Positions 57,580 to 64,000 of a stretch of DNA of 64,000 bases are shown one piece after another. This DNA is from Paraconiothyrium sp. Pb-2020 (Eukaryota; Ascomycota; Dothideomycetes; Pleosporales; Didymosphaeriaceae): assembly GCA_022419385.1 (NCBI GenBank), contig JAJUBI010000003.1:2790001-2854000 (forward strand), read 5' to 3'. The notes under the pieces are model-generated. The model saw only the letters and a program-made list of their open reading frames with translations, did not search any database and was not told where the DNA came from. Position 1 is the stretch's first letter. Each line of letters opens with the position of its first letter. Made by a program: the position numbers and the translations under genes.

Positions 57580-58836
57580 GGTGATTGTCAGAGATTTGCC
57601 GGAGGCTCCAGAGGTCTCACGCGAGGGTCAGGAGATGGTCAGGTAACGATGGGGCGAGGCGCCAAGCAGGGTGGTAAGACTAACCCCGCGTGAGGATGGC
57701 GTGGACAAAGCTGCGGCAAGTGTAGATAAGCTCGCGCGTTCCTCGCACACAGCAGGCGGATTCAGAGATGTAGAGTGTGGGAGAGGTGAGGCTTGATGGT
57801 GGAGGGTGAGGAGCAGGACGCAGGTCTTTCTTCCTAGGACGATTACGGGACCCGCCCGGGTTATGACGGTGGGGAGCTCGGCGGTCTTGCAGAGCACAGC
57901 TGCTGGCGGCAAGCAGGCGGTGATGAGCGCTGGGCCAGGTGCCGGATGTTTGTGGTCAGGGCGAGGATGGCTCTAGGCTCGTCGCGGTGCTCTCACAGGC
58001 GCTGCGGGCTGCGACGAACACTCATCCGCTGAAGCACACGCTGCGACCTGTCCCATGGCCAGCGGAATCAGGCCACTTCGGATGGCGTGACACGGACATG
58101 TCGACGTCCAGAAGCCGCCTTGCCGCTTGCACCCTAGCCCGCATTCACCCTGCGCCTCCCGGTCGATCTGCGAGCCTGCCTCGGCGCAACGCTGCCGTGC
58201 AAGCGACCTCCCAACAGCAACACCACACGCCAGAGGACGCGGCGCCAGCAACATCCATTCCCGAGCCGCCCCAGGCCTGCGCATGCTGCCAGCGACGGGA
58301 GCCCCTTGACCCTCCCCCGCCTCCACGGTCCGTCGGCTCCACTTGCCCTCTGCGAACAGCATCGAGATCGCACATTGCCGTCCATGGCACACTTCGGCTC
58401 TACCCTTGCCGACTCCACCCAACGCATCCTGTGATGCCTTCAATTCCTTTCCCTCGACAATGCTCGTTCCATATCAATCGCGACGAGGGAATAGCCCCCT
58501 TTGCGGCCGAGCATAGTCGATCAGTAGGTAGAGTCGATGATTTGGAGCCACGGCATGAGCCACCCGCAAGCCACAGCGGGTAAGCGCTAGGCAACCAAGA
58601 ATAGGGCAACTCCCCCTCGCCCTGTTGCGCGCCCAGCTCATCCTCTTCTCAGCAGCCTCGTAAAAACATCGTCGTGCAACTTACGTCTGTGCCTTTCTTT
58701 CCGCGCTCGTTCTCCCTCTACTACATGCATGTCTGTCGCTGCGTAGCATCGCGTGCCCCTTTCTTTGCCTCCCATACTCCATTTTGCACCCTCCCGCAAC
58801 ACCGCTCACTCATTACTATACAAGGCTATCTTTCCT
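57580..58836. promoter_or_regulatory. divergent promoter region
   Basis: About 1.26 kb between the bHLH gene and the 2EXR gene. Several GC-rich frames near 57940-58580 overlap on both strands and lack domains. Nothing further is supported. Confidence 0.45.
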
Positions 58837-59637
58837 ATGATGCGCGGTAATAAGGCAGTGGAGCCGTTTCGTTTCCTAGACCTGCCCAAGGAAATCAGAT
58901 TGATCATCTATGAGAGTCTCCCACGTTCGATCAAACACCATCAGACACGACATCCGGATGAGCCATCCCACCGCATGACCGTTATCCTGAAATCAGTTCC
59001 CGTCGCCATCCTTTCGACATGCAAATCAGTCTATTACGAAGCATGCCCGATTTTGCAGGCTACGACTAGTACCTTTATTCGCGATGTACCGCCCAGGATC
59101 ATTGACGGCGTCAGTGGCCGTGGCGAAGGTCGCATGCTCGATGCCCTCATTCGAGCGATTATGAAACAGCTCCATGCGCTTGGCGACTATGACTTAGGTC
59201 AAGGTCCATGTCTGACCCTGATGCAACTCTTCGAAGGCCGTCTGCGCAATGCACTGCTCAGTAAGCGCACCAGCCGGTACCTGGTCAAGTTCATTCATCA
59301 AGCCGGGCACTACTTGAGGTACTCAGCCATGCCGAACGGTCCACTTGGAATGCGGGCCGTAGAGCTTGTCAAATACACCTCGACACTCTCGGGCATTGGG
59401 CGACACTGGGCGCTTGGAGCGGATTTGCATGCCTTGAACAGCCGTCTGAACTCGAACGGTGTCGCTGTAGTATGCGCTGGCGTCTTGCCTGCTGGCGTCG
59501 CGGAGGCAACGACACATACCTCAGGCGATGTCCTTGTTCCTCAGCATGTCAATTTTCAGGCCTATGGTCTTGAGTGCTACGTACCATCGTCACGCCAAAT
59601 GGAACAAGATCATTGGGTAGAGGGCTGGCTTGAGTGA
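58837..59637 (+). CDS. 2EXR/F-box-like domain protein
   Basis: Intronless 266-residue protein from the first ATG (MMRGNKAVEPFRFLDLPKEI). The N-terminal FRFLDLPKEIRLIIYESLPR is the start of the fungal 2EXR/F-box-like fold, and VPVAILSTCKSVYYEACPIL is its typical second block (a list of past members reads '..L..C+.ih.Ea.piLy'). No leucine-rich or WD repeats follow. Such proteins are very numerous in Pezizomycotina and mostly uncharacterised; a role in ubiquitin ligase substrate choice is only a family-level guess. The frame extends upstream to 58753 without another ATG. Confidence 0.82.
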   Translation: MMRGNKAVEPFRFLDLPKEIRLIIYESLPRSIKHHQTRHPDEPSHRMTVILKSVPVAILSTCKSVYYEACPILQATTSTFIRDVPPRIIDGVSGRGEGRMLDALIRAIMKQLHALGDYDLGQGPCLTLMQLFEGRLRNALLSKRTSRYLVKFIHQAGHYLRYSAMPNGPLGMRAVELVKYTSTLSGIGRHWALGADLHALNSRLNSNGVAVVCAGVLPAGVAEATTHTSGDVLVPQHVNFQAYGLECYVPSSRQMEQDHWVEGWLE

Positions 59638-62297
59638 GCAAATGCCCAAGGAAAGATTGCATTATTCTATAATTTTCGCTTGCGCCGTACTGGCACAACA
59701 TCATAATGGCCATTGCCTCGTCTCGCGTTGCTACATCCAGAAGACACCTGATTCTAGGCGGACCGCGAGATGAACATTCATCGCTCGCGGAGTATCGGAA
59801 ATCAAGATCGGTCCTCTCAACACGCAGCGATCTTCTTTTGGACTTCGCAACAGACCACCACAGAAGTGATCAATCTGCGTACGATGATTACGGAAGGTGT
59901 GCGGCATGTTCAGCTCCGCCGTTATGAAGTCCTACATACCTCGTTATGAGTCGAGATCCGTACTACCGTTGGCAGTATACCAGAGGGACCTGAGTCAATT
60001 GCAGAAAGAAGCCAGGTGCGACTCCGAGGCGGTCTTCTGACGGGTCTCATTTGTTTCCACCTTTGTCCATCTTCTCTTCTACAGTTCATCTATTTCAATG
60101 CGGATACCATGATGTGCGAAATTGCGTGCCAGTTTCTTTCTATTGTAACAATCAGTCATCATAGGTCTATTGTATGAAATAAAAGCCATTCTATGTGAGC
60201 CGAAGTCGGGCTATTATGGTGTTGGGATTATATGATGTTTTCACTCTTCTCCGCCCTTGCCGCAAATAGCAACCACAAAGCATTACTTGACTGGATAGAG
60301 ACACCGCATATATACACGATAGCCTTAAAGCTTGGATAGCCTTCATTCAACTTACGAACACTGAACATGCTTCGCCTACGTGTGCATCCGAGAAAGAATC
60401 AGTGTAGATAATAGAACTACGGCATCGTTCGCTTGCAAACTGTCACAAACGATGCACTGATCTACTGATGCGACTCGCATCAGATAAGCTGTTCCATGAG
60501 GCGTGCAATTCCTGTGGCTAGCCTTTAGGGCATGGACATCGAACGTCACCATGCCGTTCTGTCCCCAAAATGGTAGGTACTTGAAGCAGAGGCAGGTTTG
60601 GGTCTGAGAACAGTTTGGATTGGTCATGCATATGACTGTGAGTCTCAGTGCGTTCTCGACGGGAGACTGCCTCTCCTGGGACCTGTTTGCCAGGTTTAGA
60701 AACACGCTTGATATCTCCGAGACAGACTTACTCTTAGCTACGAGTGCGTATATTAGATACAAGGAAGAACGGCTCAACGGTAGCAGGTACATGCAGCTCA
60801 CACATCACCTTGTTAAACCTGCCTAGCAGAGCCTTTGCACATCACTCACCACTTTGCTGCAAGCTATGTCGATAATCTCGAGGCTATTCCGCTATCATGC
60901 CACGATCGCTTCCACGTCCGTGTCCGCGTACCATCCTTCACCGTTTGCAACTTCGTGGCATGTGCAGCCCATGCTTGGCGTTGGGATAGTATACACGCAC
61001 CGCTGCTCCCACCGCATCAGCAGGTCCGAGAGTCTGGAAGGTTCACAGTGTTTGTTGAACCGTACACAAGCGCCAGTGCGAACGCATCACTGCTGCCATT
61101 GTGCTATACAGAAGTTGTGCCTCCACCCTTCCGCGGTACTAGGCGTGGATTTATATAATTTCAACCAATCTATATATTATACGACTTTGATTATTAGCCT
61201 TATTGCTTCATTAAGCTACGTTTAACAGCTTAGTGCCCTATTAACGTCTACCAGGCCCAGAAATACAGGTTTCATAGAATCTAGCTTATATTTAACCTCC
61301 CATAGTACACAGTGGCAAAATATGAAAATAATGCCCAGTACCGCAGAAGGGTGGAGGCAGAACTTTTGGGAAGCACTAATATGAAGTCGACCACCGCCGC
61401 CGGTGCCTCTGGCGGCTACACCGACAGCACGTCCAGATCCGAATCCCTAAACGGGCACACCTTTAAGTCCGACCTCAGTTAATCATAAGCCACCACCGCC
61501 CCGTTCACGATCGGCAACGCGAAGGGACACTTCAATATATCGTATCATCTCGCGTCGCTGTGGTGGCCGTGCTTACGTGCCGTAAGCTCAAAAACGAGGT
61601 TGCTAAGGATGTGCGAAGGTATGAGCCTCTAGCTTAGATCCTCACTGTCTGATAGTCACACCTATTTCAGGCAAGCTAGGACTGACCTTACACACTAATT
61701 AGCGACTCCATTCATCGCAACTTGTCCAACCCTGCGGGAAATGGTCCCGAAATGGCCCAATTCGTGGTGAACCAACGCGCTCAAATGCGTTAAATAACAA
61801 AGGGTTTACGCGTCGTCGTCGCTTGCTCAAAGGCCAAATGCTGCAAATTTGTATCAGGCTCTCGCAGAAATTACTCGAGAACTCCGCGATATGGACTACA
61901 CACACGCCTAGAAAGATGATAAGGCTGCTGCCCTTACCGTTCGAAGAGGAGTGCCGGTCTTTCGTTCAGGGAGAGTTTTCCCCATAGCGCTACAGTTGCG
62001 AGTTGGAGTCGACGTTACATAACGTGCCATTCAGTTGTACTACTACAACATGTGTTTCCAAGTCGATTCTCAGCACCGCAACACGATCAAAAGGTCACAA
62101 TGTTTTCACTAGGGTCACTTCCACTGTTCAATGAAACTCCTGAACCGCCTTCACTATTCAATAGCGATGTTCATAAAATTTATAGAATCAACCCTCACCT
62201 AAACCAATGGAGACTTGCTTTCGGACCGGTCTGTTCATGTAAGATGGAAACGGAGCATTTGTCCGTGTTTCATCTTGGATTATACATCTAGACGACG
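59638..62297. other. gene-poor, probably decayed region
   Basis: About 2.7 kb without a convincing gene. Short frames exist (for example minus 60376-60801, plus 60835-61225 and plus 61380-61490), some with protein-like composition, but they are broken by stops and have no splice structure. Base use becomes AT-rich around 61140-61260. It may contain relics of transposons, but I cannot identify a transposase or terminal repeats. Confidence 0.4.
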
Positions 62298-62374
62298 GTG
62301 GGATGGCGCATTAGTAACGTGCCTGGACGCCCTCTAGTTCGCGCTAAGGCCGTGAGTTCAGATCTTGCTCCTAT
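62298..62374 (+). repeat. tRNA-like element with A and B boxes (tRNA relic or SINE head)
   Basis: An A-box match, TGGCGCATTAG (62304-62314), and a B-box-like GTTCAGATC (62356-62364, one base off GWTCRANNC) lie about 41 nt apart, the normal tRNA spacing. GCGC/GTGC can pair around a 9-nt D-loop, and GTGAG/CTTGC pair, with wobbles, around a 7-nt loop TTCAGAT, like a T-arm. The acceptor stem is poor and the anticodon arm has extra bases, so it is not a functional tRNA as read. AT-rich sequence follows, as in a SINE tail. Confidence 0.4.
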
Positions 62375-62379
62375 TACAA

Positions 62380-62640
62380 AGAAGGCCCTTTTAGTAGAAG
62401 AAAAGAAGCCTTTTTTACTACTTTTTCCTATCTACTCCTATAAACCTTAGGGTCCTCTAATAAGCCTCCCTTACTATAAAAAAGGCCTAAAAAGGACTAA
62501 GACAGATCCTCAACTCTATATAGAGGGGTTTTTCTGCTTTTTCTTACCCTTTTCCTACAAGGTTTTAGTTTACACAAGAAATTAGAGATGTATATACTTG
62601 ACTATATATAAGGCTTGACTGGAATGGGACAGCAGCACTT
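62380..62640. repeat. AT-rich, TpA-rich tract, RIP-like
   Basis: Roughly 260 bases dominated by TA, AA and TT steps with short near-repeats (ttttactacttttt, ctataaaaaagg, cctaaaaaggac, tatatagagg). Such TpA enrichment is what repeat-induced point mutation leaves in ascomycete repeats. No coding frame survives. Confidence 0.5.
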
Positions 62641-62656
62641 GATAGTATATAAATGC

Positions 62657-62675
62657 CATCATCATCATCATCATC
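62657..62675 (+). repeat. (CAT)6 microsatellite
   Basis: Six CAT units in a row plus a C, directly seen. It lies in non-coding sequence. Confidence 0.9.
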
Positions 62676-63182
62676 TAGACGAAGATCCTAATCATAGAGC
62701 GCAAGCCTAGAATCGTAGAGAGAATGAACCGAGCGAACGAGGCTTTGGGCAGTCGAGGTAGCGAGGTCACCATCGGGGCGGTCACAGAGGAAGGAAATGA
62801 GTGAACGGTTGGTAAAGGGAGAGTTTCTCATACCATGAACGGCTTGACAGTATACCTTGATGTATGTTAGCTTGTATGATCTTTATAGTTGTACCATCAA
62901 TGTCCATTACCTCAGGGGTTGTTCTTTAGCCACTGTGTATGCTACCTAATATTGGATGGCATTTGGGGCAAAGCAGGGCCCATGGATCGCTGCCTCGGTC
63001 CATGTTGTGACCGCCTTCCAGATTTCGAGCTGCCGTCATTTTCTGCCAGCAGAAAATGTAGCGGCTTGGCGAGTGGGATGTCACTGCCCCTGTCTCATTG
63101 GCCGGATGCGCTACTATCTTTCGAGACATAAAATCGGCGAAGAATAGTCCCATAGAGATGCAGAAATGAACACATATTTCCG
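62676..63182. promoter_or_regulatory. region upstream of ACR3
   Basis: About 500 bases before the transporter start. They should carry its promoter. No element is identified; a short frame at 62889-63131 has no protein character. Confidence 0.4.
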
Positions 63183-64000
63183 ATGATCAAAACGGAAACA
63201 ATGAACGCGCACTCAGACATCCAGGGAAGGCCGTTCGACATTGGAAACCCCTCACCCGTAGACGACGTGGCCATAAAAGGAACCAACGCCGCGACCACCA
63301 CAGATGACGACCGTCCTACTGGTAAGTTTTGTTTTACCACGGTACACCCTGAGCATGGTTTTTCTCTAAACCTTGTATATCAGACATTCTAATATTTGAA
63401 TTTATTGATGTAGTAAGCCGCTTACATTCCCTACAGAAGACGAGAAAATCCTACCCCCATTGAAAGGCCTCTCCTTCCTCGATCGGTTTCTCGTGATATG
63501 GATTGTCCTTGCCATGGCCATCGGGATCGTTCTAGGGAATACCGTTGCCTCAGTCGGCCCGGCGCTCCAGAAGGGCGAGTTCGTTGGCGTCAGTATACCC
63601 ATAGGTACGTGCCTTGACGTTCGTATTCCCGGTCGGATAGGTGATACTTCGGCGATACGGCGATCAAGTAGAGCGGCTTTGCATTCTAGCAGGCAGAATG
63701 GCAAGCGGCAGGCGAGTGCACAAGTAATTTACAGACCTCGTGGTAACCACGCGCCCATGACTGGCGCTGGCCGGTCATCCGTGGAAAAGTCGTGGAGACC
63801 AAAGTTACCAACTGCGTGGTAACCATCCGGCTTGCGCTACGCCGCGCTACTGTACCGCCGCCCTCGGCTTCGTTCGCCATCGCGAACTTTAAAATTTGGA
63901 AAAGTCAAGAGTACCGCTAACAGAGCACAGCAATTGGTCTGCTGGTCATGATGTATCCCATACTGTGCAAGGTCAAATTTGAGTCTTTGCATTTGCTGCT
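63183..64000 (+). CDS. ACR3: arsenite efflux transporter ACR3, 5' part
   Basis: Start of an ACR3-type arsenite permease (bile/arsenite/riboflavin transporter superfamily) that exports As(III) across the plasma membrane; the gene runs off the right edge. Exons are 63183..63321, 63437..63604 and 63931 onward, with introns of 115 nt (GTAAGT, CCTACAG) and 326 nt (GTACGT, AGCACAG). A hydrophilic N-terminus of ~55 residues precedes LSFLDRFLVIWIVLAMAIGI (first span) and NTVASVGPALQKGEFVGVSI. PIAIGLLVMMYPILCKVKFE then matches the second conserved block across the exon 2/3 junction. The catalytic Cys lies beyond the window. The second intron is unusually long for this window. Arsenic genes are not visible on the left side. 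Confidence 0.88.

Noticed and set aside
60376..60801. 141-codon minus-strand Cys-containing frame as a secreted protein
   Set aside because: No signal peptide and no convincing pattern; it lies in the decayed region and overlaps a plus frame.
1..64000. CRISPR array, operon or prophage
   Set aside because: No spaced direct repeats or clustered same-strand intronless genes; the gene structure is eukaryotic.

Overview
The window is nuclear DNA of a filamentous ascomycete (Pezizomycotina), most likely a dothideomycete. The evidence is gene density of about one per 2.5 kb, introns mostly of 46-120 nt with GTRNGT donors and (C/T)AG acceptors, and families restricted to or typical of such fungi: a TINC-like NIMA-interacting protein, Clr2, Rax1, a 2EXR protein, GH31 glucosidase and ACR3. 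It is not bacterial: there are no operons, and nearly every gene has its own intergenic space. The class-level placement is inference from general gene content.

Layout, left to right. 0-6 kb: a low-complexity protein that may continue off the left edge, TIM10 (minus) and a UPF0658 Golgi membrane protein (plus) behind a long leader with no ATG. 6.7-15.4 kb, all minus: a Mpv17/PMP22 (Sym1-type) protein, a KIN4-type kinase and a Rieske-AIF oxidoreductase. 15.6-24.2 kb: an unresolved coding remnant, a Cys-rich single-pass membrane protein, a secreted GH31 alpha-glucosidase, a decayed glutathione S-transferase and a small mitochondrial-looking membrane protein. 25.1-35.6 kb: TINC homologue, peroxisomal enoyl-CoA hydratase/isomerase, ribosomal protein eL20, Csn12/PCI protein and a BTB protein. 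37.2-50.6 kb: Clr2, a membrane protein, NUP85, a SYLF protein, a tentative small ORF and a prolyl-4-hydroxylase-type dioxygenase. 51.3-59.6 kb: RAX1, a DUF155 (Rmd8-type) protein, a bHLH factor of SREBP type and a 2EXR protein. 59.6-63.2 kb: a gene-poor, partly AT-rich stretch with a tRNA-like element. 63.2 kb to the end: the start of an ACR3 arsenite transporter, cut by the window edge.

Most genes are independent housekeeping functions (mitochondrial import and metabolism, nuclear pore, ribosome, cell-cycle kinase signalling, silencing). No gene cluster or new multi-gene system is evident. The most notable signals are the 867-nt leader without any ATG before the UPF0658 gene, whose frame is open and protein-like upstream of the first ATG; the GST pseudogene with several frame breaks; and the repeat-like island beside ACR3. 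Exon coordinates were derived by hand from splice motifs and reading phase.
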